A DNA stretch of 17,692 nucleotides from positions 1-17,692 of the forward strand of contig DKBA01000226.1 in the NCBI GenBank assembly GCA_002450985.1, given 5' to 3'. Below, piece after piece: positions 6,884-13,677 of the stretch (positions are counted from its first letter, which is position 1; every line of letters starts with the position of its first letter). The notes below the pieces were generated by a model. The model saw only the letters and a program-made list of their open reading frames with translations. It had not been told where the DNA came from and did not search any database. Origin of the DNA: Acidimicrobiia bacterium UBA6912 (GTDB lineage Bacteria; Actinomycetota; Acidimicrobiia; Spongiisociales; UBA5794). Position numbers and translations under genes: made by a program.

Positions 6884-8113
6884 ATGGATCCGCACGACTC
6901 TCCCGAGGAGGCGGCGTTCCGCGCCGAGGCACGCTCCTTCCTCACAGCCCACGCCAAACCGCTGCCGTCCACCGCGCTCGCCATGTCCGCGATCGTCGCG
7001 GAGTGGTCGGCCGACGAGGAGGCGCAGCGGCTCGCCGAGGCGAAGACGTGGCAGCGCACGAAGTTCGACGCCGGCTGGGCGGGCATCGCCTGGCCCACCG
7101 TCTACGGCGGCCGCGCTGGCTCGGTCGTCGAAGAGCTGATCTTCAAGATGGAGGAGTCCGAGTTCGACGTGCCGCACGACGCCCTCGTGGTCGGGCTCGG
7201 CTGGTGCGGGCCTGCCGTCATGCAGCACGGCACGGCCGAGCAGCGGGACCGCTTCCTTCGTCCCCTGCTCAGCGGCGACGAGGTGTGGTGCCAGCTCTTC
7301 TCCGAGCCCGGCGCCGGATCGGACCTCGCCGGCCTGAACACCAAGGCGCTGCGGGACGGCGACGAGTGGGTGCTCACCGGGCAGAAGGTGTGGACGACGT
7401 TCGCCCACCACGCCGATTGGGGCCTCTGCATCGCCCGCCACGACCCCTCCGCGGCGAAGCACCGCGGGCTCACGGCCTTCATGGTGGACATGCAGACGGA
7501 CGGTGTGGAGGCGCGACCGCTGCGGCAGATGACCGACTCGGCGAACTTCAACGAGGTGTTCCTCAACGACGTGCGGGTGCCCGATCACCTACGGATCGGC
7601 GAGGTCGGTGACGGCTGGCGGGTCGTGATCTCGACCTTCATGTGGGAGCGCTTCAACGCCGTCGGCGGGAGCCTGCGGGTGATCGACGCCCTCGCCGACC
7701 TCATTCGTGAGCGCGGCGCCGCCGCCGACGCCAAGGTCCGCCAGCGCTACGCCGACATCTACAGCCGTGCGGGGGCGCTCAAGTACACCTTCCTGCGGCT
7801 GATGACGGCCCTGTCCCAAGGACGCATGCCGGGTCCGGAGGGCTCGGTCATGAAGCTGGCGGCGACGGATCTCCTCACCGACGTGTTCGACCTCGCCCTG
7901 GCGGTGATGGGCGGCGACGCCCAGGGCTACGGCGGGGACGCACCGTGGGAGGGGGAGTGGCACTCCGGCTTCCTCGGCACGCCGGGGATGCGCATCGGCG
8001 GCGGCACCGACGCCGTGCAGCGCAACATCATCGGCGAGCGGGTGCTCGGGCTCCCGAAGGACCTTCGCGTCGACACCGATCGGCCCTTCTCGGAGATCCC
8101 CACCGGGGCATAG
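6884..8113 (+). CDS. Acyl-CoA dehydrogenase family protein (FadE-like)
   Basis: Predicted FAD-dependent enzyme that introduces the alpha-beta double bond in an acyl-CoA; 409 residues, normal length. Visible landmarks are AWPTVYGG (69-76), the flavin/substrate signature CQLFSEPGAGSDLAGL (136-151), LTGQKVWTTFA (164-174), the middle-domain segment FNEVFLNDVRVP, and ISTFMWERFNAVGG, where Glu255 sits where this FadE-like branch carries its catalytic base. The C-terminus RIGGGTDAVQRNIIGERVLGLP is typical. Substrate cannot be told; the actinobacterial relatives include steroid and branched-chain acyl-CoA enzymes. It has its own leaderless promoter, so it need not be co-expressed with the SGNH-like pair. 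No electron-transfer flavoprotein gene lies nearby. Confidence 0.93.
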   Translation: MDPHDSPEEAAFRAEARSFLTAHAKPLPSTALAMSAIVAEWSADEEAQRLAEAKTWQRTKFDAGWAGIAWPTVYGGRAGSVVEELIFKMEESEFDVPHDALVVGLGWCGPAVMQHGTAEQRDRFLRPLLSGDEVWCQLFSEPGAGSDLAGLNTKALRDGDEWVLTGQKVWTTFAHHADWGLCIARHDPSAAKHRGLTAFMVDMQTDGVEARPLRQMTDSANFNEVFLNDVRVPDHLRIGEVGDGWRVVISTFMWERFNAVGGSLRVIDALADLIRERGAAADAKVRQRYADIYSRAGALKYTFLRLMTALSQGRMPGPEGSVMKLAATDLLTDVFDLALAVMGGDAQGYGGDAPWEGEWHSGFLGTPGMRIGGGTDAVQRNIIGERVLGLPKDLRVDTDRPFSEIPTGA

Positions 8114-8154
8114 CGTCGGGGGACTGCGTCGTTGCGTCCTGCCGGAGGCCGCCC

Positions 8155-9060
8155 GTGAACTCCCACGTCCGTCCCTACGACCACGCCGTCGACTACGACC
8201 GCATCGACCGCTTCCTCGTCGACGTGTACGAACCCGGCGGTGTGCTCGACAACTGGCTGGAGCCTCGGTGGGAGTACATGCACTCCCACCCCCTCATCGT
8301 GGGTACGCCGATCGGTGACTTCGGCGTGGCCGAGGAGAACGGCGAAGTGCTCGGCATCGTCCACTTCGAGGCCGCGCCGGCGTTCGTCTTCCTCCAGGTG
8401 CGGCCCGGGTTCGACGACCTCGAGGAGCCGCTCGTCGACTGGGCGGAGGCGCGCTTCGGCGGCATGTCACGGTCGCTCGGTCGCAGGGTGCTTGGCATCT
8501 TCGCCCCGGAGATGAACACCACGCGGCGGGAGATCCTGGCGGGTAGGGGGTTCGTCAGGCATCCCGACCTCGACGAGCCTCACTCGTGGTACCCACTGGA
8601 CCGGCCGATCCCGCAGCTCCCGCTCCCCGATGGGTTCCACCTCCAGAGCCTCGCCGACGAGAACGACCTGGCCAAGGTGGGCCAGGTGTTGTGGCGAGGG
8701 TTCAACCACGAGGGTCCCGTTCCTGCGGACGACGCCGACGATCGCAAGATGATGCAGCGCGCCCCGCACTTCAGGAGGGATCTCAACGTGGTCGCCGTGG
8801 CCCCGAGCGGCGACTACGCCGCCTATGCCGGGATCTGGGTGGTGCCGGAGAACCGGGTCGCCTACGTGGAGCCGGTGGCGACCGACCCGACGTACCGGCG
8901 GATGGGGCTCGGCACGGCGGCCGTGCTGGAGACGCTGCGGCGGGCGGCGGCCGAAGGCGCCGAGGTGGCCTGGGTCGGCTCGGGCATACCCTTCTACCGC
9001 AGCATGGGATTCACGCATCGTTTCACGAACGAGCTGTGGCTCCGCGAGCTCGACATGTGA
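8155..9060 (+). CDS. GNAT-family protein with two acetyltransferase-like domains
   Basis: Predicted acyl-CoA-dependent N-acetyltransferase of unknown substrate; 301 residues, room for two GNAT folds of about 150 each. The C-terminal half is clearly GNAT: strand VAYVEPVATDPTYRRMGLG with the acetyl-CoA pyrophosphate loop RRMGLG, helix AVLETLRRAAAEGA, then VGSGIPFYRSMGF. The N-terminal half (FGVAEENGEVLGIVHFEAAPAFVFLQVRPGF) has the same strand order but no clear R-x-x-G-x-G loop, so it may be a degenerate copy. I chose the GTG at 8155: GGAGG lies at 8143-8147, 7 bases upstream. A larger in-frame start at 7945 would overlap the dehydrogenase gene deeply. It follows that gene by 41 bases, so the two are probably co-transcribed. 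A strong hairpin follows it. Confidence 0.88.
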   Translation: MNSHVRPYDHAVDYDRIDRFLVDVYEPGGVLDNWLEPRWEYMHSHPLIVGTPIGDFGVAEENGEVLGIVHFEAAPAFVFLQVRPGFDDLEEPLVDWAEARFGGMSRSLGRRVLGIFAPEMNTTRREILAGRGFVRHPDLDEPHSWYPLDRPIPQLPLPDGFHLQSLADENDLAKVGQVLWRGFNHEGPVPADDADDRKMMQRAPHFRRDLNVVAVAPSGDYAAYAGIWVVPENRVAYVEPVATDPTYRRMGLGTAAVLETLRRAAAEGAEVAWVGSGIPFYRSMGFTHRFTNELWLRELDM

Positions 9061-9066
9061 TCGAGG

Positions 9067-9098
9067 CCGTGGGGCTCCCGCAGCGGGGAGCCCCACGG
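9067..9098. terminator. Bidirectional hairpin terminator between convergent genes
   Basis: Perfect 13-bp stem CCGTGGGGCTCCC / GGGAGCCCCACGG with a 6-base loop. It starts 7 bases after the GNAT stop and 11 bases before the stop of the minus-strand propeller gene. No long T run follows, as is common for actinobacterial terminators. The symmetry suits both strands. Confidence 0.8.
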
Positions 9099-9108
9099 TT
9101 GGTCGTCC

Positions 9109-10047
9109 TCAGTGGAGCGGGGTGCGGACGACTTCGTACTCGAGCGTGGGATCCACCGTCGGGTCGAACGGCGGCGCCACGTCGAAGCGGGCGTTGATGG
9201 CGAACAGCGAGCCCTTGTAGGCGCCGACCGTGGTCGGAATCCGGTAGAAGGGGCTCGTGATGACGCCGGTGATGTGCCCGGCGGCGAGGTCGGGGGTGAG
9301 CCGGATCTCGGCGATCTGATTGAGGAAGTTCTGCACCACGTACAGCGTGTCCCCCTTCAGCAGGACGCCGTCTGCGTTCGGTACGGAGGCGCCGCCGAGG
9401 TCGATCGCCGTCGCATCCCCGGTCGCCGGGTCTACTCGGTAGAGGGTGCCGTTGCTCGAGTTGGCGAGGATCAGCATGCCGGTGGTGCCGGACGCCTCTA
9501 TGCCATTGCCGTTGAAGGTCGTCGGATCGAACACGTAGTCGCCGCCGAGCGGGATCGTCTCCACCGGGTTGCCGGCGGGCAGCGAGCGATGCGGTCCGAG
9601 CGGCAGCTTGTAGATCACCGGGGCGAAGGAGTCGGTGAAGTAGGCTGCCTCCGGCGTGACGACGACGTCGTTCACGAACGCTCCGCCGAGGGCGTAGGTG
9701 GCGAGCTCGATGCCGGTGGCCCCGTCGTAGACGTGGGCGGCGCCGAACGGGCCGCCGGCGACGAAGAGGTGGCCGGTGGGCTCGTCGTACCAGAGCCCGA
9801 CGGCGGTGCGGACGTCGCCCGGGCTGAAGATGACGTCGCCTTGCCCGGTGCGGACGTCACCGCGATAGATCGAGCCGTCCTTCAGCGACCCGGCGTAGAA
9901 GGTGCCGTCGTCGGTCACGGCGATCCCTTCGGGCTGGAAGCCGTTGGGTAGCGGGATGGTGTCGGATGTGCGTGCGGCGGCGGGTGCGGCGGCGAGCACG
10001 GTGAGCAAGACCGTGAGCGCGCCGACAAGTGTCGCGATACGTCGCAT
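9109..10047 (-). CDS. Secreted SMP-30/gluconolactonase-like beta-propeller protein
   Basis: Predicted exported six-bladed propeller of 312 residues; substrate unknown. The N-terminus MRRIATLVGALTVLLTVLAA is a signal peptide, with an A-x-A type cleavage (APAAA) near residue 25. The mature part repeats propeller-blade motifs such as PEGIAVTDDGTFYAGSLKDGSIYRGD, FVNDVVVTPEAAYFTDS, GILI/LANSSNGTLYRVDPATG and NADGVLLKGDTLYVVQN. These match SMP-30/LRE-type proteins, which may be lactonases or binding proteins; catalytic metal ligands cannot be confirmed by eye. I chose the ATG at 10047 rather than 10092 because GAGAGGGA lies 5-6 bases upstream and the signal peptide begins there. A TACTTT box at 10096-10091 gives a leader of about 35 bases. 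It is divergent from trmD, with the two promoters in a shared 92-base gap. Confidence 0.87.
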   Translation of the reverse strand: MRRIATLVGALTVLLTVLAAAPAAARTSDTIPLPNGFQPEGIAVTDDGTFYAGSLKDGSIYRGDVRTGQGDVIFSPGDVRTAVGLWYDEPTGHLFVAGGPFGAAHVYDGATGIELATYALGGAFVNDVVVTPEAAYFTDSFAPVIYKLPLGPHRSLPAGNPVETIPLGGDYVFDPTTFNGNGIEASGTTGMLILANSSNGTLYRVDPATGDATAIDLGGASVPNADGVLLKGDTLYVVQNFLNQIAEIRLTPDLAAGHITGVITSPFYRIPTTVGAYKGSLFAINARFDVAPPFDPTVDPTLEYEVVRTPLH

Positions 10048-10090
10048 GAAGTTCCCTCTCTCTCGTCCCCGGGGCGCGGAACCCTTTCCC

Positions 10091-10096
10091 AAAGTA
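10091..10096 (-). promoter_or_regulatory. -10 box of the propeller-protein gene
   Basis: TACTTT on the minus strand (AAAGTA on plus), 44 bases before the ATG, leaving a leader that contains the GAGAGGGA ribosome-binding site. Confidence 0.4.
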
Positions 10097-10126
10097 GGGC
10101 TCTCTCCACCGTATACGACGAGCCCG

Positions 10127-10132
10127 TACTCT
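10127..10132 (+). promoter_or_regulatory. -10 box of trmD (leaderless)
   Basis: TACTCT followed by GTGGATC (7 bases) and ATG at 10140. It shows trmD starts its own transcription unit here. Confidence 0.55.
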
Positions 10133-10139
10133 GTGGATC

Positions 10140-10811
10140 ATGGAAATTCGTGTCGTCACCATCTTTCCGGAGTTCTTCGCCGGTCCGCTCGACGTGAGCC
10201 TGGTCGGCAAGGCGCGCAGCGACGGGCTCCTCGATGTGCGGCTCATCGACCTCAGGAGATGGGGCCGCGGCGTACACCGCCAGGTCGACGACGCCCCCTT
10301 CGGCGGCGGCGCCGGCATGGTGATGATGGTCGAGCCGCTCGCCGAGGCGCTCGAGCCGCTCGCCGGAACCCACCGGGTGCTGCTCACCCCGGCCGGGTCC
10401 CCGCTGACGCAGGCGACGCTCGACCGCTGGGCGGCATTGCCTGCGCTGACCCTCGTGTGCGGCCGCTACGAGGGGGTCGACGAGCGGGTCGCCGAGCACT
10501 TCATCGACGAGGAGGTGTCGCTGGGCGACTACGTGCTGCTCGGCGGCGAGGTGGCCGCGCTCGCCATCATCGAAGGTGTCACCCGGCTCCTCCCCGGCGT
10601 CGTCGGCAACCCGCAGTCGGTGGTGACCGAGAGCTTCAGGGACGGCCTGCTCGAGGAGCCGCAGTACACCCGACCCGCCGACTTCCGCGGCTGGACGGTG
10701 CCCGAGGTCTTGCTGTCCGGCGATCACGGCCGCATCGCCGCATGGCGGCTGGAGCAGCGACGTCGCCGCACCGCGGCGCGCCGTCCCGACCTGCTCGACC
10801 CCGACCGCTGA
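10140..10811 (+). CDS. trmD: tRNA (guanine-N1-)-methyltransferase TrmD
   Basis: Makes m1G37 in tRNA using SAM, preventing +1 frameshifting; a homodimer with a deep trefoil knot. The 223-residue protein begins MEIRVVTIFPEFF and has DAPFGGGAGMVM (51-62), the SAM-knot segments LLTPAGSPLTQ (81-91), VCGRYEGVDERV (107-118), SLGDYVLLGGE (127-137) and GLLEEPQYTRP (169-179), then VLLSGDHGRIAAWR. In the ESF segment, position 164 is Glu where E. coli and Mycobacterium enzymes have the general-base Asp (EDSF/EDSH); this conservative change probably keeps activity. Usually rimM or rpsP stands just upstream; here the upstream neighbour is the divergent propeller gene. rplS follows 71 bases later with a promoter of its own. 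Confidence 0.97.
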   Translation: MEIRVVTIFPEFFAGPLDVSLVGKARSDGLLDVRLIDLRRWGRGVHRQVDDAPFGGGAGMVMMVEPLAEALEPLAGTHRVLLTPAGSPLTQATLDRWAALPALTLVCGRYEGVDERVAEHFIDEEVSLGDYVLLGGEVAALAIIEGVTRLLPGVVGNPQSVVTESFRDGLLEEPQYTRPADFRGWTVPEVLLSGDHGRIAAWRLEQRRRRTAARRPDLLDPDR

Positions 10812-10839
10812 GGATTTCGCGCACGGCGCAACCCTCGTC

Positions 10840-10845
10840 TACACT
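10840..10845 (+). promoter_or_regulatory. -10 box of rplS
   Basis: TACACT between the trmD stop and rplS. It implies a leader of about 30 bases (CTTCTTCACC...) that includes GGAGG at 10873-10877, 5 bases before the GTG. Read-through from trmD is also possible. Confidence 0.45.
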
Positions 10846-10882
10846 CTCGGCTTCTTCACCTCGCTTCCTCGTGGAGGACCCC

Positions 10883-11227
10883 GTGAACACGCTCGATCAC
10901 ATCGAGGCTGCGTACTTGCGCGACGACGTACCGGACTTCGGTCCCGGCGACACCGTGCGCGTGCACGTGCGGGTCGTCGAGGGGGGCCGGGAGCGGGTGC
11001 AGGTGTTCGAGGGCGTGGTGATCGGCCGTAGCGGCGGAGGACTCCGCGAGACATTCACCGTCCGCAAGATCAGCTTTGGAGTCGGGGTCGAGCGCATCTT
11101 CCCGGTGCACGCTCCCATCATCCAGACGATCGAGGTCACCCGCCGCGGTGACGTACGCCGCGCCAAGCTCTACTTCCTCCGCGATCGGGTCGGCAAGGCC
11201 ACCCGCATCAAGGAGAAGCGCACCTGA
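10883..11227 (+). CDS. rplS: 50S ribosomal protein L19
   Basis: Large-subunit ribosomal protein at the 30S-50S interface; 114 residues, standard size. The sequence starts MNTLDHIEAAYLRDDVPDFG and has the family blocks GDTVRVHVRVVEG, RVQVFEGVVIGRSG, TFTVRKISFGVGVERIFP and the C-terminal VRRAKLYFLRDRVGKATRIKEKR. The GTG start at 10883 is fixed by GGAGG 5 bases upstream and by family length; the longer open frame upstream overlaps trmD and is not coding. The glycosylase gene begins 17 bases after the stop and is probably co-transcribed. Confidence 0.97.
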   Translation: MNTLDHIEAAYLRDDVPDFGPGDTVRVHVRVVEGGRERVQVFEGVVIGRSGGGLRETFTVRKISFGVGVERIFPVHAPIIQTIEVTRRGDVRRAKLYFLRDRVGKATRIKEKRT

Positions 11228-11244
11228 CGCCCGGGCGCCCCTCC

Positions 11245-11886
11245 ATGCAGGAGCGCCTCGACACCGCCTCTCTCGCCGCAGGCTGCCGCGCCCTCGCCTC
11301 GAGGGAGCCGGCGCTGGCGACGCTGTTCGCCCGCAACGGCGTGCCGCCGCTGTGGCGACGCAAGCCGGGGTTCCCCACGCTCGTGCGGCTCGTGCTCGAG
11401 CAGCAGGTGTCGCTCGCCTCCGGTGCGGCCGCCTACCGAAGACTCGAAGCGCGGCTCGGCGACGTGACCCCGGCCGGCTTTCTCACGTTGGACGACGGTG
11501 AGCTGCTGCGCATCGGCTTCAGCCGACAGAAGACACGCTATGTCCGGCTGCTGGCAGAGGCGCTGGTTTCCGGCGAGTTCGATCTCGCGTCCGCCCACGG
11601 TCTCGACGATGCCGCCGCGCTGGCGCACCTCCAGCAGCTCGTGGGTGTCGGCCCGTGGACCGCGGGCAATTACCTGCTGTTCGCCCTCGGGCGTGCCGAT
11701 GTGTGGCCGTCGGGTGACCGTGCCCTCGTCGTCTCGCTCGGTCGGGCGCTCGGGAGGGATGCGCCGCCGAGCTACGCGGAGGCCGATGCGATGGCGGAGG
11801 ACTGGCGTCCGTGGCGGGCCGTGGCCGCCCGGCTGCTGTGGCACGACTACCTCGGGGGGACGGCGTACGACCCTGCGGGCTTTTGA
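11245..11886 (+). CDS. HhH-GPD DNA glycosylase (AlkA-like)
   Basis: Predicted base-excision repair enzyme that removes alkylated bases such as 3-methyladenine; 213 residues. It keeps the all-helical core: FPTLVRLVLEQQVSLASGAAAYRRL (43-67), the helix-hairpin-helix LQQLVGVGPWTAGNY (129-143), and the catalytic aspartate loop WPSGDRAL with Asp158. There is no Fe-S cluster cysteine motif, which separates it from Nth and MutY. It lacks the AlkA N-terminal beta domain, so it is of the short type. Its place between rplS and lepB is unusual; in many actinobacteria rplS and lepB are adjacent. The ATG at 11245 has no strong ribosome-binding site; the closeness to rplS suggests coupling. Damage specificity is unknown. 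Confidence 0.9.
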   Translation: MQERLDTASLAAGCRALASREPALATLFARNGVPPLWRRKPGFPTLVRLVLEQQVSLASGAAAYRRLEARLGDVTPAGFLTLDDGELLRIGFSRQKTRYVRLLAEALVSGEFDLASAHGLDDAAALAHLQQLVGVGPWTAGNYLLFALGRADVWPSGDRALVVSLGRALGRDAPPSYAEADAMAEDWRPWRAVAARLLWHDYLGGTAYDPAGF

Positions 11887-11898
11887 GCCCGTGTGGAG

Positions 11899-11904
11899 TA
11901 ACGT
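11899..11904 (+). promoter_or_regulatory. -10 box of lepB (leaderless)
   Basis: TAACGT followed by GCGGAC (6 bases) and GTG at 11911; no Shine-Dalgarno. It supports the GTG as the true start. Confidence 0.55.
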
Positions 11905-11910
11905 GCGGAC

Positions 11911-12684
11911 GTGACCGATCCCCATCTCCACGAGCCCGTACCGGACGCGTCCGTGCCGCGCCTGGACCTCGGCGCTGCGCTCGACGATGAGGTGGGGGAG
12001 GCGTCCTCGACCGACGAGGAGCCGGATGCGGCGTCGCCGCCGGACGAGGCTCCGGTAGCCCCCGGTGACACACCGGCCGGCGAGGAGCCGGAGGAGGCCG
12101 AGGGCCGGCATCGCTCGTTCTGGAGAGAGCTGCCGTTCCTCATCCTCATCGCCCTCGTCATCGCCGTCATCATCAAGACGTTCGTGATCCAGGCCTTCTG
12201 GATTCCATCGAGCTCGATGGAGAACACCCTCGAGATCAACGACCGGGTGCTCGTGAACAAGCTGGCCTACGACTTCGGCGATATCGCGAGGGGCGATGTG
12301 ATCGTCTTCGACGACCCGCGGGGCGTGCAGGAGCGGGAGTCGGTGGTCGAGTCGATCGTCCGCAACCTGGCCGAGTCGGTGGGTCTGTCGACTCCCAAGT
12401 CCGAGTTCATCAAACGGGTGATCGGGCTGCCGGGCGACACGATCGAGATCCGCGACAGCACGGTGCACGTCAACGGGCAGCCGCTGTCGGAGGACTACCT
12501 GCACCCCCGGACGAACATGCCGGACTTCGGGCCGGAGACCGTGCCTGCCGGTCAGTACTTCGTGATGGGCGACAACCGCAACTCGAGCCAGGACAGCAGG
12601 TTCTTCGGGCCGATCGATGGTGACGCCATCGTCGGGAAGGCGTTCGTGGTGCTGTGGCCGCCGAGCCGGTGGACGGGCTTGTAG
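11911..12684 (+). CDS. lepB: Signal peptidase I
   Basis: Membrane-bound serine protease that removes signal peptides from exported proteins; 257 residues. An acidic, Pro/Glu/Asp-rich cytoplasmic tail (about 1-66) precedes one membrane helix (PFLILIALVIAVIIKTFVI, 75-93). Then come box B with the nucleophile in PSSSMENTL (Ser102), box C DRVLVNKL, box D with the general base in EFIKRVIGLPGD (Lys168), and box E MGDNRNSSQDSR (219-230). All catalytic elements are present. The acidic N-terminal tail is a common actinobacterial feature of unknown role. It starts at GTG, 24 bases after the glycosylase stop, with its own leaderless -10. DUF2469 follows after a 154-base gap where rnhB would often be found. 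Confidence 0.96.
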   Translation: MTDPHLHEPVPDASVPRLDLGAALDDEVGEASSTDEEPDAASPPDEAPVAPGDTPAGEEPEEAEGRHRSFWRELPFLILIALVIAVIIKTFVIQAFWIPSSSMENTLEINDRVLVNKLAYDFGDIARGDVIVFDDPRGVQERESVVESIVRNLAESVGLSTPKSEFIKRVIGLPGDTIEIRDSTVHVNGQPLSEDYLHPRTNMPDFGPETVPAGQYFVMGDNRNSSQDSRFFGPIDGDAIVGKAFVVLWPPSRWTGL

Positions 12685-12773
12685 GGCGCGAGCCGAGAGA
12701 TCGAGTAATCGGTGGAATGCGTGTCGCAGCCGCCGACTAGAACGGAGAAGCCGTCGTCCGGGCCGTCCCGGCG

Positions 12774-12779
12774 TAACAT
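12774..12779 (+). promoter_or_regulatory. -10 box of the DUF2469 gene
   Basis: TAACAT about 60 bases before the ATG at 12839, with the 12786-12799 palindrome at the expected transcription start. The leader carries GCGGAGGAG at 12823-12831 as ribosome-binding site. Confidence 0.4.
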
Positions 12780-12785
12780 GTGTCG

Positions 12786-12799
12786 CCGCACCGGTGCGG
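12786..12799. promoter_or_regulatory. 14-bp perfect palindrome in the DUF2469 leader
   Basis: CCGCACCGGTGCGG reads the same on both strands and begins 6 bases after the TAACAT box, i.e. over the predicted start of transcription. It could be an operator or form a hairpin; neither is shown. Confidence 0.4.
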
Positions 12800-12838
12800 A
12801 TGCCTCGCCGGACGGTGGCACTGCGGAGGAGATGACCG

Positions 12839-13135
12839 ATGGGTGAAGAAGACCTCGAGCGGTTCGAAACCGACGTCGAGCTCCAGATCTACAAGGAGTA
12901 CCGGGACGTTCTCCCGCTGTTCCGCTACGTGATCGAGACAGAGCGTCGGTTCTACCTCGCCAATGGCGTCGAGGTCCACACCCGCCAGGCCGACGGCTCC
13001 CTGTACTTCGAGCTGGAGCTGGACGACGCATGGGTCTGGGACATGTACCGCCCCGCCCGCTTCGTGAAGCGGGTGAAGGTGATGACCTTCCGCGACGTGA
13101 ACATCGAGGAGTTGGAGCCCACCACCGCGATCTGA
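12839..13135 (+). CDS. DUF2469 family protein
   Basis: Small conserved actinobacterial protein of unknown function; 98 residues, the usual length. It is recognisable from MGEEDLERFETDVELQIYKE (1-20), the segment FRYVIETERRFYLANGVEV, and the aromatic, acidic stretch YFELELDDAWVWDMYRP before FVKRVKVMTFRDVNIEEL. It is predicted cytoplasmic, without membrane segments or metal motifs. GGAGGAG at 12825-12831 precedes the ATG. In other actinobacteria it sits between rnhB and yraN; here yraN follows with a 4-base overlap but rnhB is missing. The family call is secure, the role unknown. Confidence 0.93.
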   Translation: MGEEDLERFETDVELQIYKEYRDVLPLFRYVIETERRFYLANGVEVHTRQADGSLYFELELDDAWVWDMYRPARFVKRVKVMTFRDVNIEELEPTTAI

Positions 13136-13476
13136 GCGGGCGGGCGACGCTGGCTCGATTCGGTGAGACGGTCGCCGCCACCTATCTGACCGGTCGGGGT
13201 GCGTCCGTGGTCGCGCGCAACCTCCCGGTGGGCCGCGGCGAGATCGATCTCCTGGTGCGCTTCGGCGACCGGCATGTCGTGGTCGAGGTGAAGACGGTCG
13301 GATCGGGGGCCGTGGCCGGCGACCCCGTCGAGCGCCTCACACCCGCCAAGCTCCGTCAGGTCCGAGCCCTCGCCGCCGAGCTCGCACGTCGCTACGGGCC
13401 GGTGCGGGTCGACTTCATCGGGGTGCGGGTCGAAGCGACCGGCGTCACGGTGAACTGGCGGCAGAGCGTCGCATGA
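13132..13476 (+). CDS. yraN: YraN/UPF0102 family nuclease-like protein (probable CTG start)
   Basis: UPF0102 protein with a restriction-endonuclease-like (Holliday-junction-resolvase-like) fold; role unproven. In the frame starting at the CTG at 13132 the protein has 114 residues, normal for the family: RFGETVAATYLTGRGASVVARN, then GEIDLLVRFGDRHVVVEVKTV with the E...D...ExK catalytic-type residues (Glu37, Asp39, Glu52, Lys54), then RLTPAKLRQVRALAAEL and RVDFIGVRV. No ATG, GTG or TTG lies near the expected N-terminus. The only ATG in frame, at 13030, would add 34 residues that are DUF2469 coding sequence read out of frame. The CTG overlaps the DUF2469 stop as CTGA, like the common ATGA coupling. 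Another in-frame CTG is at 13150. The gene is certain, the start is inferred. Confidence 0.88.
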   Translation: MSGRATLARFGETVAATYLTGRGASVVARNLPVGRGEIDLLVRFGDRHVVVEVKTVGSGAVAGDPVERLTPAKLRQVRALAAELARRYGPVRVDFIGVRVEATGVTVNWRQSVA

Positions 13477-13669
13477 CCCCGTGGCGGCGCCGCTGCTCCT
13501 TGTGCCAGCAGCCGCGGTGCCAGTGACGGCGCAGGTCGGGAGCGAGCTCGGGAACGACCACCACGTGCCCGGTCCCCGCCTCGATGGGCGCGGTGCACCC
13601 GGGACACACGTAGGCCTTGGTCGCCTGGTACGGCTGGACCGGGGTCACGATCTCGTCGCCGAAGGACAC
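13445..13669 (-). CDS. Small zinc-binding-like protein of an actinobacterial family
   Basis: 74-residue protein of unknown function; relatives in actinobacteria are often mislabelled ATP/GTP-binding protein, although no P-loop is present. The core is YVCPGCTAPIEAGTGHVVVVPE followed by RRHWHRGCW. Cys22, Cys25, His51 (or His49) and Cys54 could hold one zinc ion. The GTG at 13669 is preceded by GAGGG with 6-base spacing. The in-frame ATG at 13807 is rejected because it reads through another short gene in the wrong frame. It lies 8 bases downstream of the 36-residue membrane protein gene, a pairing I also recall from other actinobacteria. Its 3' end overlaps the convergent yraN by 32 bases. Confidence 0.8.
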   Translation of the reverse strand: MSFGDEIVTPVQPYQATKAYVCPGCTAPIEAGTGHVVVVPELAPDLRRHWHRGCWHKEQRRRHGVMRRSAASSP

Positions 13670-13677
13670 GAGCGCCC

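Noticed and set aside
5569..7098. 509-residue open frame antisense to the SGNH-like and dehydrogenase genes
   Set aside because: Spans two real genes and their junction on the other strand, with no domain signature; a shadow of high GC content.
11170..12504. 444-residue minus-strand frame across the glycosylase and lepB
   Set aside because: Antisense to two clearly conserved proteins.
12778..12846. 22-codon leader frame (MCRRTGADASP...) ending at the DUF2469 start
   Set aside because: Its ATG overlaps the TAACAT -10 box, so it would not be on the transcript.
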